From the NCBI GenBank assembly GCA_025356475.1, contig JANXSX010000006.1:1-35745 (forward strand): 35,745 bases of DNA. The letters run 5' to 3'. This document shows, one piece after another, positions 25,049-33,677 of the stretch (position 1 is its first letter; each line of letters opens with the position of its first letter). The position numbers and the translations under genes are program-made. The stretch is from Isosphaeraceae bacterium (GTDB taxonomy: Bacteria > Planctomycetota > Planctomycetia > Isosphaerales > Isosphaeraceae). The notes beneath the pieces were generated by a model. It made no database searches. It was not told where the DNA came from and worked only from the letters and a program-made list of their open reading frames with translations.

Positions 25049-26644
25049 TCAGGCAGAGAAGGGGGCCAAACGCGTGTCGAGTTCGGTCCGAGACAAAGGA
25101 GAAAGCCTAGGGACACTCGCCGGCAGAGCGATGCCCTGGACTTGCAGCAGTTGGGCACGGATCAGAACCGCAGCGCCATAGAGCAGGTTGCGGGCGACGT
25201 CGGCCACATGCCGCGACTCAGGGCGTTCCAGTTCCGATCCTTTGACCCACTCATTGAACGCGGCCATGGCGGGCCCACACCAGACTTGATAATCAACCGC
25301 GCGCCCTACCTCGCCCGAATTCGCCCAGTGCGAGCTTTGACCGAGATACCATCGGAAGCAAAGCGCCATCTTGTGTCGAGGCTCGCGCTCGGCCCGTTCG
25401 ATCTGGCGAGGGTCGCGCCGCTCGAAGTAGCTGCGAGTTTGCTCCCAGATCGTGGCCAATGGGGCGCGAAACACGGTCTTTTCCAAGGAGGCTCGCTCGG
25501 TTGCGGGGATCTGGTCGATCGACTCGCAGGAGCGATAGAGTTCGTAGAGCTTGGCGGCACGCATGGCGAACATTGTACCACGCTTGAGGACCTGGACCTT
25601 CACACCCATCTCAAACATATCCGCAGCGGGTGCCATCGCGATATCGGCTTGCTGCGCCTGGCAGAGCATGGTCCGCACTGTATCCGAGGTGCCGGATTCC
25701 ACACACGACTGGTGGACACTGCCGACCACCAGATAGTCGGCACCCATTGCGAAGGCGGCGGTCGCTGACCACGGGGTCGCGATCCCGCCGGCAGCCCCGA
25801 TGCGGACAGGGTTGTCGAAGCCAAATTCGCGCTGGAGGCGGTTCCGGAGTGAGATCATGGTTGGGATCAGAACGATGGCCGCCTGATTGTCGGTGTGGCC
25901 GCCGGAGTCGGCCTCTGCGGTCAGGTCGTCGGCCATCGGAACGTATTCCGCCCAGTTCGCCTGTTCAGGCGTGATTTGGCCCGATTCGACGAGTGGTTTC
26001 AACAGGCGACTTGGAGCCGGTGCCAGAAACTTGGCGGCGACTTCCACACGTGAAACCTTGGCCATTACTTTGTTGTCGGCCACGATCGTACCCGACGGCT
26101 CACGACGTAGTCCTGCGGCTCGGTATCGTACGACCTGGGAGGTCAGATCAAGGTAGGCGGAGGCTTCAACCAGCCGGATCTGATGTTTGAGATAAAGGTC
26201 AACCACGGCCGATTCGAGGTCGGGCTCATTGGGGCTATGAATCAGGTTGAAGCCAAAGGGGGACGAGTTCCCTAGCGAACTCTGGAGGCGAGTGATTGCC
26301 GCCTCAACGCGCGGGATTGGCAGTCCGGCGGCTCCGAAAATGCCGAGCATGCCGGCCTTGCCCATGGCTTCGGCAATCTCGACCGAACCAATCCCGTTCG
26401 CCATCGCGCCCGAGACATAGGCATACTTGAGCCCATGGTCGCGACGAAAGCTGGCGCTACCGATCTGTTCGGGATTGACGGGGGGCAGGTATCCGAGCAC
26501 CCGATCGACATCGGTAGGAGGGGTGGATGGGTCACCCTCGGCGAACTCGACCGCTCCGCCGCGTTCGACGATCCAAAAGGGGTCGCGAACCCGTTCGATC
26601 GCTCGCTCCAAGGTCTCAGCGTGCGTCGTCGGGACCACCACCAT
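25049..26644 (-). CDS. pfaD: PfaD-type trans-acting enoyl reductase
   Basis: PfaD is an FMN-dependent enoyl reductase of the nitronate monooxygenase/FabK superfamily. It works in trans on acyl chains held by the PfaA ACPs and decides where double bonds are saturated. The 531-aa protein has the family's N-terminal YVSGAMANGIGSVEIAEAMG, then SSPFGFNLIHSPNEPDLE, the flavin-phosphate region RIGAAGGIATPWSATAAFAM, and GADYLVVGSVHQSCVESG. The C-terminal third (FRWYLGQSSHWANSGE) is characteristic of PfaD and missing from FabK, so the call is specific. The ATG at 26644 starts the operon. The next upstream gene, purN, ends 287 bases away on the same strand, so the operon promoter is expected in between, unless there is read-through. 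Confidence 0.94.
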   Translation of the reverse strand: MVVVPTTHAETLERAIERVRDPFWIVERGGAVEFAEGDPSTPPTDVDRVLGYLPPVNPEQIGSASFRRDHGLKYAYVSGAMANGIGSVEIAEAMGKAGMLGIFGAAGLPIPRVEAAITRLQSSLGNSSPFGFNLIHSPNEPDLESAVVDLYLKHQIRLVEASAYLDLTSQVVRYRAAGLRREPSGTIVADNKVMAKVSRVEVAAKFLAPAPSRLLKPLVESGQITPEQANWAEYVPMADDLTAEADSGGHTDNQAAIVLIPTMISLRNRLQREFGFDNPVRIGAAGGIATPWSATAAFAMGADYLVVGSVHQSCVESGTSDTVRTMLCQAQQADIAMAPAADMFEMGVKVQVLKRGTMFAMRAAKLYELYRSCESIDQIPATERASLEKTVFRAPLATIWEQTRSYFERRDPRQIERAEREPRHKMALCFRWYLGQSSHWANSGEVGRAVDYQVWCGPAMAAFNEWVKGSELERPESRHVADVARNLLYGAAVLIRAQLLQVQGIALPASVPRLSPLSRTELDTRLAPFSA

Positions 26645-26931
26645 GCGTACACCAACCTGAGAAACGAGAAAGGTTCAAGTTGCAGGCTCTTCCAGCTTCG
26701 CTCACTGTCTTAACGAGACAACGGGAGTCGAGCGCATCGCCTCAATCGCCATGAATTTCCCAGATCGGCACGCGGCCGAGGTGGGTTACCTATCGAGGTT
26801 GTCGGCAGGGATGACGGAGAAGGCGGGAGGAGCGGAGCGTACTTCCGACACGTTCCACCACGATTAAGGAACGTAATTATGGCCGAGAACGAGGCCCAAT
26901 TGCAACTGCCCGCCGTCCTGAACGCTCCTTT
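26645..26931 (-). other. Intergenic region upstream of the pfa-ole operon
   Basis: These 287 bases separate purN from pfaD on the same strand and should contain the operon's promoter. No clear sigma-70 pair, riboswitch or strong terminator hairpin was found. A TTGAAC string about 40 bases before the pfaD start has no acceptable -10 partner. Confidence 0.4.
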
Positions 26932-27615
26932 TCACCCCAATCGCGCCAGGTTTTCCTCCACGCTGACATGGACGATCCGGCCCTCGACACGCAGGCGACC
27001 GGCCGCGAAAAGCTCGATCGCCTCAGGAAGCGCCTGGCACTCGGCTTCGAAGACGCGGGCGGCCAGTGTGGTCGGGTCATCGGTCGCGAGGACCGGGACT
27101 GTCTTCTGAAGGATGATCGGGCCGGTGTCGAACGATTGGTCGGCAAAATGGACGGTGCAGCCTGAGACTTTGACCCCTGCGGCGATTGCGGCCTCGTGGA
27201 CAAGGTGCCCATAGGCACCATGCCCACAGAAGGCGGGAATCAGCGAGGGGTGGATATTGATCACTCGGGCGGCGTAGTCAGCGGGAATGTCGAGCAGGGC
27301 CAGAAAGCCGCCCAGGACCAGGAGGTCGGCCTGGGCATTGCGGACGGCGGTGAAGATCTCGCGACCGAAGTTTTGGACTGACTTGCCTTTGCGTTCGATG
27401 ACCGAAGTCGGAATCCCCGACTTCTTGGCTCGCTCGAGCGCGCCGATACCTGGCTTATTGCCGATGACCAGAACGATCTCGGCCACCAGGCGACCGTCGG
27501 CAATCCGGTCGATCAGATTCTGAAGGGTGGTCCCTCCCCCCGATGCCGCCACTGCCAAGCGGATCGGGGGGGTAGTGAAGGGAGGGTTGCGGGGCGGGCT
27601 TGACGGCATGCTCAT
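26932..27615 (-). CDS. purN: Phosphoribosylglycinamide formyltransferase
   Basis: PurN transfers a formyl group from 10-formyltetrahydrofolate to GAR in the third step of purine synthesis. The 227-aa protein has SGGGTTLQNLIDRI (25-38) for the phosphate of the substrate and the catalytic triad Asn120, His122 (INIHPSLIPAF) and Asp163 in FDTGPIILQ. After HPSLIPAF the usual glycine-rich loop reads CGHGAYG, a variant I associate with planctomycete and related copies. The ATG at 27615 overlaps the ileS stop as ATGA; a second ATG at 27609 is possible. Its coupling to ileS is a local arrangement with no obvious functional link. Confidence 0.93.
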   Translation of the reverse strand: MSMPSSPPRNPPFTTPPIRLAVAASGGGTTLQNLIDRIADGRLVAEIVLVIGNKPGIGALERAKKSGIPTSVIERKGKSVQNFGREIFTAVRNAQADLLVLGGFLALLDIPADYAARVINIHPSLIPAFCGHGAYGHLVHEAAIAAGVKVSGCTVHFADQSFDTGPIILQKTVPVLATDDPTTLAARVFEAECQALPEAIELFAAGRLRVEGRIVHVSVEENLARLG

Positions 27616-30431
27616 GCCTCGCTAGTGAAGGCTGCGAGCACTCGGACGCAACGATCGCAAAGGCTCGGGTGCCGGGCTGAGCCACCGACCGTTTGTCGAT
27701 AGTTCCAACACCGTTCGCACTTGAGATGGGTGGACTTGGAGGCGTGCACGGTCAACTTTTGGTTGTCCTCGCCCGACCGATGCACGATGACCAGGTCAGA
27801 GACCATGCAGATGGTCAATAATGTGGCCCGATTGGATTCGAGGAGTTGGGCTAGTTTGGCGTCGGACGTCACGATCGCGACGGCTGCTTCCTGGGCGCTG
27901 CCAATTTCCTTCTCCTTGCGGAGCCCTTCGAGGGCGACTAGGATCGACTCGCGAGCCTCACGCAACGTGTCCCAGCGGGCGGCGAGTTCCGCGTCCTCAA
28001 AACTCGGGTCGGGAGTCGGCCAGTATGCCAGGTGGACACTCGCGGGCTTGGTCGCCGATCTTGGGGTCAGATCGAAGATCTCCTCGGCCGTGTGAGGCAT
28101 GATCGGGGCGAGCATGGTGACGAGGGTCTCGTGTAGCTTGGCCATCACGAACTGAGCGGCTCGCCGCTCGGCTCCTTGGGCAGCTTCGGCGTAGAGGCGA
28201 TCCTTGAGGACGTCGAGGTAGAAGCTCGACAGGTCGACCGAGCAGAATTGATAAATGCGTTGTGAGGCCCGGTAGAAGTCGAACGTCTCATACGCTGCTG
28301 TGACGTCGCGGATCAAGGCGTTCAACTGACCGAGCATCCAGCGATCGATCTCTTGAAGGTCGGCGACCTCGAAGCTAGCTGGGTCGAAGCTGGCGTAATC
28401 TTCCAGGTTGCCGAGCAGGTATCGGAACGTATTGCGGATCTTCCGGTAGGCTTCTGAGGCCTCCTTGATCCCTTTTTCGCTCATTCGGACATCTTCAGCA
28501 TAGTCCATGCTCGCCACATAGAGCCGGAGGACGTCGGCCCCATATTGCTCGGTCGCTTTGACGGCGGAGATGGCGTTTCCGCCCGATTTGGCCATCTTCT
28601 TGCCGTGCTCATCGACGACAAAGCCGTGGGTCAGCACGGTCTGGAACGGGGCGACCCCATTCGCAGCGACCGAAGTAAGGATCGAGGATTGGAACCAGCC
28701 CCGATGTTGGTCGGACCCCTCGAGATAGAGATACGCCGGTCGGTTGAGCCCGTAGGTCGGCTCGTCAAGAACCGCTCGGTGGCTCGATCCCGACTCGAAC
28801 CAGACATCGAGGATATCGGTCCCCTTCGTCAAATTTTCGACAGGGTACTTGGTCGTGTCGAGGTCGGGGGGGACGAGTTCGGCGACCGATCGCGAATACC
28901 AGGCGTTTGCCCCTTCGTTGCGGAAGAGGTCGCGGTAGAACCGGACTGAGGTGGCGGTCAGGTGTTGGTAGCCGGTTAGCTCGCAGGTCAGCACGGGGAT
29001 TGGGACTCCCCAGGCGCGCTGGCGACTGATGCACCAGTCGGGTCGACCGCCGACCATGGCATCGATCCGCGACTTCCCCCAACTTGGCAGCCAGCGGACG
29101 CCGTTGATCGCGACTAGTGTCTGTGCCCTGAGCCCCTGATGCTCAACGGAGATGAACCACTGCGCGGTCGCTCGAAAGATGACCGGCTTCTTACTCCGCC
29201 AGCCGTGGGGATAGCTGTGTCGTAGCGGCATTTGATGATAGAGGACACCAAGTTCTTCGAGCTTGGCGACAACCTCGGGATTGGCGACAAACACCCCTTT
29301 CCCGACCAGCCAATCTGGGGCCTCGTCGGTGAATCGACCGGTCGCATCGACGGGGCTCAAGGTCGGCAGGCCGTACTTTTGGCCAGTCATATAATCTTCG
29401 GCACCGTGGCCAGGAGCGGTATGGACCAGTCCTGTGCCGTCCTCCGCGCTCACGTAGTCGGCCATGACGAGTCGACCGGTCCGGGGCAAGAACACATGCT
29501 GGTATGTGGACGATTCGAGTTCAGCCCCTTTGAACCGGGCAACTTCGGTGACCTCGGTGATCCCCCGTAAGCTGAGGACCTTATCGACCAGAGCTGCGGC
29601 GAGAACCGCCTGGATCGTCTTGCCTGTGGTGGGATCGACGAATCGGACGCCGACATAATCAAGGTTGGGGTGGGCGGCGATGGCGACATTGGCGGGCAAG
29701 GTCCAAGGGGTGGTCGTCCAGATCATAGCGCTCCAGGGTCCATCGCCAAGGGCCGACGGCATCCCGGTTTTGAATGGGAACAGGACGAAAACGCTGGGCG
29801 AAGTGACCTCTTCGTATTCGAGTTCGGCCTCGGCGAGAGCGGTTCGGTCGTGGATATCCCAATGGATTGGCTTGAGCTGGCGGAAGACATAGCCCTTTTC
29901 GACAAGGTCAGCGAGGACGTCGAGAATACCCGCCTCGTAGCGACGGTCGAGTGTGAGGTAGGGGTGATCCCAGTCGCCCGAGACGCCGAGGCGTTTGAAC
30001 TGGTCGCGCTGGATGCCGACCCACTTCATGGCCTCAACCTGACAGAGGGCCCGGATCTCGGTGGCCGCCATTCCAGCCGCTTTTGAGCCCAGATCCTTGG
30101 CGACCTTGTGTTCGATCGGTAGCCCGTGGCAGTCCCAACCGGGAACATACGGGCTATCATATCCACGCATTGTCAGATAACGAACGACAATATCCTTGAG
30201 CACCTTGTTGAGAAGGTGTCCCATGTGGATCTCGCCGTTGGCGTAAGGGGGTCCATCGTGCAGGACCCGCATCTCCTGGCCTTTACGAGCCTCGCGAATC
30301 TGTCCGTAGAGGTCTTGGTTCGCCCACCGAGCCTGGAATAGGGGCTCCTTGACCGTCAAGTTCGCCTTCATGTCGAACTTGGTGATCGGCAGGTTCAAGG
30401 TCTCTTTGTAAGGCTTAGCGTTGGTGGACAT
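27612..30431 (-). CDS. ileS: Isoleucyl-tRNA synthetase
   Basis: IleS charges tRNA-Ile and edits misactivated valine. The 939-aa class I enzyme has the HIGH-type HMGH (69-72), the KMSKS-type KMAKS (612-616), a CP1 editing domain between them, and the C-terminal zinc finger with Cys905, Cys908, Cys925 and Cys928 of the bacterial (mupirocin-sensitive type) lineage. The start at 30431 (MSTNAKPYKETLNLP) is chosen because the family begins just before YKxTLNLP; the open frame continues 21 codons upstream with hydrophobic residues of no family resemblance. No strong ribosome-binding site is visible. It leads the ileS-purN pair. Confidence 0.96.
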   Translation of the reverse strand: MSTNAKPYKETLNLPITKFDMKANLTVKEPLFQARWANQDLYGQIREARKGQEMRVLHDGPPYANGEIHMGHLLNKVLKDIVVRYLTMRGYDSPYVPGWDCHGLPIEHKVAKDLGSKAAGMAATEIRALCQVEAMKWVGIQRDQFKRLGVSGDWDHPYLTLDRRYEAGILDVLADLVEKGYVFRQLKPIHWDIHDRTALAEAELEYEEVTSPSVFVLFPFKTGMPSALGDGPWSAMIWTTTPWTLPANVAIAAHPNLDYVGVRFVDPTTGKTIQAVLAAALVDKVLSLRGITEVTEVARFKGAELESSTYQHVFLPRTGRLVMADYVSAEDGTGLVHTAPGHGAEDYMTGQKYGLPTLSPVDATGRFTDEAPDWLVGKGVFVANPEVVAKLEELGVLYHQMPLRHSYPHGWRSKKPVIFRATAQWFISVEHQGLRAQTLVAINGVRWLPSWGKSRIDAMVGGRPDWCISRQRAWGVPIPVLTCELTGYQHLTATSVRFYRDLFRNEGANAWYSRSVAELVPPDLDTTKYPVENLTKGTDILDVWFESGSSHRAVLDEPTYGLNRPAYLYLEGSDQHRGWFQSSILTSVAANGVAPFQTVLTHGFVVDEHGKKMAKSGGNAISAVKATEQYGADVLRLYVASMDYAEDVRMSEKGIKEASEAYRKIRNTFRYLLGNLEDYASFDPASFEVADLQEIDRWMLGQLNALIRDVTAAYETFDFYRASQRIYQFCSVDLSSFYLDVLKDRLYAEAAQGAERRAAQFVMAKLHETLVTMLAPIMPHTAEEIFDLTPRSATKPASVHLAYWPTPDPSFEDAELAARWDTLREARESILVALEGLRKEKEIGSAQEAAVAIVTSDAKLAQLLESNRATLLTICMVSDLVIVHRSGEDNQKLTVHASKSTHLKCERCWNYRQTVGGSARHPSLCDRCVRVLAAFTSEA

Positions 30432-30543
30432 GATTGAATGGATCGGTATTAAGGTGACAAGAAGGAGTATTTGTCGAGCTAGAAGGGCGGTCACAGATCA
30501 GATCAGCCCAGCTCAGGGCATCGTCCTGGGGAATGATGGCGGA

Positions 30544-30603
30544 GGTGCCGTCCTGGTTTTTCGGCGGCACCGCCCCTTTCCCTAGGCTGATCTGTTAGGG
30601 AAA
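30544..30603 (-). terminator. Two hairpins between pnp and ileS, probable terminator of pnp
   Basis: A perfect 8-bp stem (tttcccta 30577-30584 with tagggaaa 30596-30603) lies 11 bases after the pnp stop on the minus strand. A second stem (30544-30550 with 30565-30571) follows. T-rich sequence precedes rather than follows the first stem, so termination is plausible but not certain. Confidence 0.4.
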
Positions 30604-30614
30604 AAACGAATCAA

Positions 30615-31442
30615 TCAATCCATCCGTTCCAGGACCTTTGTAACGATCGTCCGAAGCTTCCCTTCCGCAGATCGAGCGACGGCTAGAATATCTTCCAGCT
30701 TAGCCGGCTGAAGTGCATCGGGTAGGCAGAGGTCGGTGACGATCGAGAAGCCAAGAACCTTGAGGCCAGCGTGGACGGCAACCAGGACCTCCGGGACGGT
30801 CGACATGCCGACGACATCGGCTCCGATTGCGCGAAGGAAGCGATACTCCGCCCGCGTTTCGAGGTTTGGCCCGGTCACACCGACGTAGACACCGCGATGG
30901 GCGACGACGTTCTCTTCGAGTGCGATTTTGAGGGCAAGGTCCTGCAAACCACGGTCGAAAGGAGCACTCATATCCGGAAATCGGGGGCCAAGCCGTTCAT
31001 CGTTGGGGCCGACAAGCGGGTTCACCGCCATCAAGTTGATCATGTCTTCGATGACGATCAGGTCGCCCTTATCGTGGAGCGGATTCATCCCTCCCGCCGC
31101 GTTCGAGACGATCAGTGTGGTGCAGCCAAGCTCTTTAAGGACACGAACCGGGAAGGTCACCTGGGCGGCGGAATACCCTTCATAGAGGTGGAACCTCCCC
31201 TCCATGGCCACAACCGACTTGCCCGCCAGGGTCCCTGCGACCAACTGACCGCGATGGCTCGTGACCGTCGAATGCGGAAAGTGGGGGATCTCGGAGTAGG
31301 GTATCGTGGCTTCGGTGAGGATCTCTTCGGCGAGTGCCCCGAGGCCAGTCCCTAGAATGATTCCTACGCTAGGGGTGCCATTCCAGCTCGACCGGATCGC
31401 GTCCGTGGCTTGATGAACTTCGTCCCACTTGTGGTAATGCAT
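30615..31442 (-). CDS. Purine nucleoside phosphorylase, trimeric family
   Basis: This enzyme splits purine nucleosides with phosphate to base and ribose-1-phosphate in purine salvage. The 275-aa protein matches the trimeric PNP/MTAP family: GTGLG (31-35), TSHRG (61-65), [10 protein letters not shown] (81-90), SNAAGG (113-118), [13 protein letters not shown] (188-200) and VGMSTVPEV (211-219). At the position of mammalian Asn243, which selects 6-oxopurines, the sequence has Asp237 ([10 protein letters not shown]); Asp here is typical of enzymes that accept adenine nucleosides or methylthioadenosine. So adenosine or methylthioadenosine phosphorylase activity is possible. The gene begins 31 bases after the stop of the TPR gene and is probably co-transcribed with it. 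No clear ribosome-binding site. Confidence 0.9.
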   Translation of the reverse strand: MHYHKWDEVHQATDAIRSSWNGTPSVGIILGTGLGALAEEILTEATIPYSEIPHFPHSTVTSHRGQLVAGTLAGKSVVAMEGRFHLYEGYSAAQVTFPVRVLKELGCTTLIVSNAAGGMNPLHDKGDLIVIEDMINLMAVNPLVGPNDERLGPRFPDMSAPFDRGLQDLALKIALEENVVAHRGVYVGVTGPNLETRAEYRFLRAIGADVVGMSTVPEVLVAVHAGLKVLGFSIVTDLCLPDALQPAKLEDILAVARSAEGKLRTIVTKVLERMD

Positions 31443-31473
31443 GGAGGCAAACGCTCAAGGGGAGGAGACGGAG

Positions 31474-31911
31474 TTAAGCCTCGGCGGCATGCCGGAGGAG
31501 TCGGAGGAAGCGAGGATCATTCCTGAGCGACTTCAGATCGGGGTCACGAGTCAGGTGTTTGAGGTGGCTATAGCCGAGTTCGAGCGCGCGTTGAAGAGCG
31601 GAGAGAGCAGGCTCGGCCATCCCCAGCATCGCGTAGCTGCAAGCTAAGTTGTACCAAGGGATTGGCCGTTCGGCCTGCAAGCGAACGAGCCGGCGATCGA
31701 GTGCCAGGGCCCGATTATACTGGCCTTTGGCGGCCAGGTTATTGGCGTGAACGCGAAGCGCATCGGTGTAAAATGGGTCACGGTCGAGAACCTTGGCGAG
31801 AAACTCGATCTCAAAATCGAGCTGAGACTGTTCGCGAAGCCGACGCGTGGTCGTGTCGCGGTCGCGGTTCTCAGCCGGCGAGTCATCGGGACGGTCGGAT
31901 GCAGCGGCCAT
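31474..31911 (-). CDS. Small TPR-repeat protein
   Basis: A 145-aa soluble protein with a charged N-terminal tail followed by two to three tetratricopeptide repeats: one around DPFYTDALRVHANNLAAKG and one around IPWYNLACSYAMLGMAEPAL. The C-terminus carries the FLRLLRHA motif (DPDLKSLRNDPRFLRLL) often seen at the end of bacterial TPR proteins. TPRs bind protein partners; none is indicated. The ATG at 31911 has gggagag 8 bases upstream, better than the GTG/ATG 21 bases earlier. It stands directly upstream of the purine nucleoside phosphorylase gene. Confidence 0.75.
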   Translation of the reverse strand: MAAASDRPDDSPAENRDRDTTTRRLREQSQLDFEIEFLAKVLDRDPFYTDALRVHANNLAAKGQYNRALALDRRLVRLQAERPIPWYNLACSYAMLGMAEPALSALQRALELGYSHLKHLTRDPDLKSLRNDPRFLRLLRHAAEA

Positions 31912-32072
31912 AGGTGCGACTCTCCCGGGCAAGCCAAGCGAGACGAAGTCGATGACGGAGCCAACGGTCAGGAGGGCCGCTCGGATTCCGGTCGTCGACT
32001 CATCTTAAGATCATAGCCGATCGTGGGCTCGGGCGCAAGGGGTCAACCTTGAAATCCGAGCGAAGGGGGGCG

Positions 32073-32098
32073 GGGAGGGCCATCTGATGACCCCTCCC
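32073..32098 (-). terminator. GC-rich hairpin after the acidic-protein gene
   Basis: A 7-bp stem (gggaggg 32073-32079 with ccctccc 32092-32098) with a 12-base loop lies 17 bases beyond the stop codon on the minus strand. No T-tract follows. Position suggests a 3'-end signal. Confidence 0.35.
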
Positions 32099-32115
32099 GC
32101 ACTCCGAAACATCAC

Positions 32116-32481
32116 TCAGAGATCCTCAACCTCGTCATCTTCTTCTTCATCGTCGAAGTCGAGGTCATCGTCGTCGTCGTCATCATCGTCGAGGTCATCG
32201 TCATCCTCGTCGAGTTCGATCTCATCGATCTCGCTCATGTCGTCGTCTTCGAGGTCGTCATCGTCTTCGTCGATCTCGTCCTCCTCGTCGTCATCAAGGT
32301 CGAGGTCATCGTCGACATCGTCATCGAGATCCTCGGTGTCGTCGGCATCGTCTTCGAACGCCTCCTCCTCCTCGCCGGGATGGCGTGCGGTCAGGGGAGA
32401 GGTCGAGGGGAATTCGAGTAGTCCGACAATGCCTGTGTCCGCGCCTTCGAAGGTCGCGAGCATCTCCTCACGGTCCCGCAT
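32116..32481 (-). CDS. Small highly acidic protein with Asp/Glu-rich tail
   Basis: The 121-aa product has a normal first third (MRDREEMLATFEGADTGIVG, then LLEFPS). The rest is about 80 residues made almost only of Asp and Glu, with a few Leu, Ile and one Met. No fold or catalytic site is expected in the acidic part; it may bind cations, basic proteins or rRNA, but this is speculation. The start at 32481 is chosen because agga lies 8 bases upstream; an ATG 15 bases earlier and a distant TTG at 32634 also fit the frame. Similar small Asp-rich proteins occur in other planctomycetes as I recall. Its DNA is an array of gac/gag triplets. Confidence 0.65.
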   Translation of the reverse strand: MRDREEMLATFEGADTGIVGLLEFPSTSPLTARHPGEEEEAFEDDADDTEDLDDDVDDDLDLDDDEEDEIDEDDDDLEDDDMSEIDEIELDEDDDDLDDDDDDDDDLDFDDEEEDDEVEDL

Positions 32482-32665
32482 CACGTCAGTCCTCATGCCA
32501 AGGGTTCGGTGTGGATTCAAACCACTATTCTTCTGTCGCGGTCGAAGGTTCATACTCAGTTTTACCTTGTGTCCTGGGAACGAGGTCCCCAGATCGGAGC
32601 AATACAGGTAGTCGGGGGCACGTACGATTGTCAAGTCGGGAAACTCATCACTCAGCGGATTTTAA

Positions 32666-32681
32666 CGGTCAGGGCCGACCG
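32666..32681 (-). terminator. Weak hairpin after the oxidoreductase gene
   Basis: A 5-bp stem (cggtc/gaccg) with a 6-base loop starts 12 bases after the stop codon and is followed on the minus strand by ttaaaat. Short, but correctly placed for an intrinsic terminator. Confidence 0.3.
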
Positions 32682-32693
32682 CTCACCTGTTCG

Positions 32694-33677
32694 TTAAAGT
32701 CGCACAAGCTGACCTGTCGCCACCGAACGAGCGATCGCTTCGAGGAGCCGAACCGTGTCGAGAGCCGCTTCGCCAGGGCAGCAAAGTGGCCGGTCTTCCA
32801 CGATCGCAGCGACAAAATTCCCATCAATTGTCTCCACCGGCTCACCCAGGGGAACTGTCCGAGCCGGTCGGCCATCGATCGCCTCTTCAAACGTGTGCTC
32901 GTCCACTCGCAATCGGCCACGCTCCCCGTAGTACTCCAGTTCAAACCTGGAACCGTCGGTAACTCCCGATAATGCCAGTGTCGCCGGAGTCCCATCGGCC
33001 AGGCGGATTGCCGCCGCAGTCACCACGTCGAGCCCCGAATCGAGGCGACTCTGGATCGCCGCAACCTCGTGAGCTGACTGTCCGGTACTCCACAGGAGCG
33101 CGTCGAGCAGGTGGTCACCGCTGTCCGCCAGGATGCCGCCGCCAGCCACTTTGGGGTCAAACCGCCACGAGTGCTCCGCGCCCGAATGCATCGTCAGCCA
33201 GGGCTGAGCTAACGTGGCGGTCACCAGGCGGATCGGCCCGATCGCCCCTTCCGCAATCCGAGCTTTCGTGGCAGCAAGACTCGGTAAGAGTCGGAACTGG
33301 TGTCCCACCCCAACTTTACGTTGACGACCTCTCGCCAGGTTAACGATATCAGCCGCCTCTTGCGGGTTGGTCGAGAGGGGCTTCTCTATAAAAATGTGAC
33401 AACCGGCCCTCAATGCATCCATGGCGGGATGGTAGTGAGCCAAGTGGGGAGTAAAGATGGCCAGAGCTTCAGGCTTGGTGGCGCGAATTAGCTCGAGGTG
33501 GTCGGTGAACGAGGGGATATCCGGGCCGGCCTTCGCGCTGAGGGCGAGGGCTGCAGCCTGGTCGGGGTCGGCGGTCCCAACAATGCAGACGCCGGGGATC
33601 TGCCGGAGCCGGTCCAGGTGGACACGCGCCGCATGACCGCAACCGACGATCCCGATCCGTAACTCGCGAGCCGCCAT
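32694..33677 (-). CDS. Gfo/Idh/MocA family NAD(P)-dependent oxidoreductase
   Basis: The 327-aa protein has the N-terminal Rossmann motif GIVGCGHAARVH (9-20), the family signature EKP (98-100) in HIFIEKPLSTNPQEA, and a C-terminal alpha/beta domain with GGGILADSGDHLLDALLW. Such enzymes oxidise or reduce sugars, inositols and related polyols. The substrate cannot be read from sequence. The family is greatly expanded in planctomycetes. There is no signal peptide, so it should be cytoplasmic. The ATG at 33677 has gaggg about 10 bases upstream. It stands alone, with no sugar transporter or isomerase beside it. Confidence 0.88.
   Translation of the reverse strand: MAARELRIGIVGCGHAARVHLDRLRQIPGVCIVGTADPDQAAALALSAKAGPDIPSFTDHLELIRATKPEALAIFTPHLAHYHPAMDALRAGCHIFIEKPLSTNPQEAADIVNLARGRQRKVGVGHQFRLLPSLAATKARIAEGAIGPIRLVTATLAQPWLTMHSGAEHSWRFDPKVAGGGILADSGDHLLDALLWSTGQSAHEVAAIQSRLDSGLDVVTAAAIRLADGTPATLALSGVTDGSRFELEYYGERGRLRVDEHTFEEAIDGRPARTVPLGEPVETIDGNFVAAIVEDRPLCCPGEAALDTVRLLEAIARSVATGQLVRL

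Larger units (their letters stand above)
7151..26644 (-). other. Seven-gene pfa-ole operon for a polyunsaturated long-chain olefin
   Basis: All seven genes, pfaD-pfaA-pfaC-oleA-oleB-oleC-oleD, lie on the minus strand over 19.5 kb with no gap longer than 75 bases and two ATGA overlaps. Known Pfa synthases build all-cis polyunsaturated chains from acetyl and malonyl units. Known Ole enzymes join two acyl chains head to head and lose CO2 to give an internal olefin. Both sets in one transcription unit imply a single product, probably a polyunsaturated hydrocarbon. Chain length cannot be read from sequence. The promoter should lie in 26645-26931, but I could not identify it. Confidence 0.85.

Noticed and set aside
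32087-32611. Open frame on the plus strand coding for long serine runs opposite the acidic protein.
   Set aside because: It is the mirror of the gac/gag triplet repeats; it has no ribosome-binding site, and the Ser-rich product has no ordinary domain.
32628-32634. Exact TTGACA on the minus strand upstream of the acidic protein gene as a promoter -35.
   Set aside because: No acceptable -10 hexamer occurs at 16-18 bases; the nearest TATTGC is 24 bases away.
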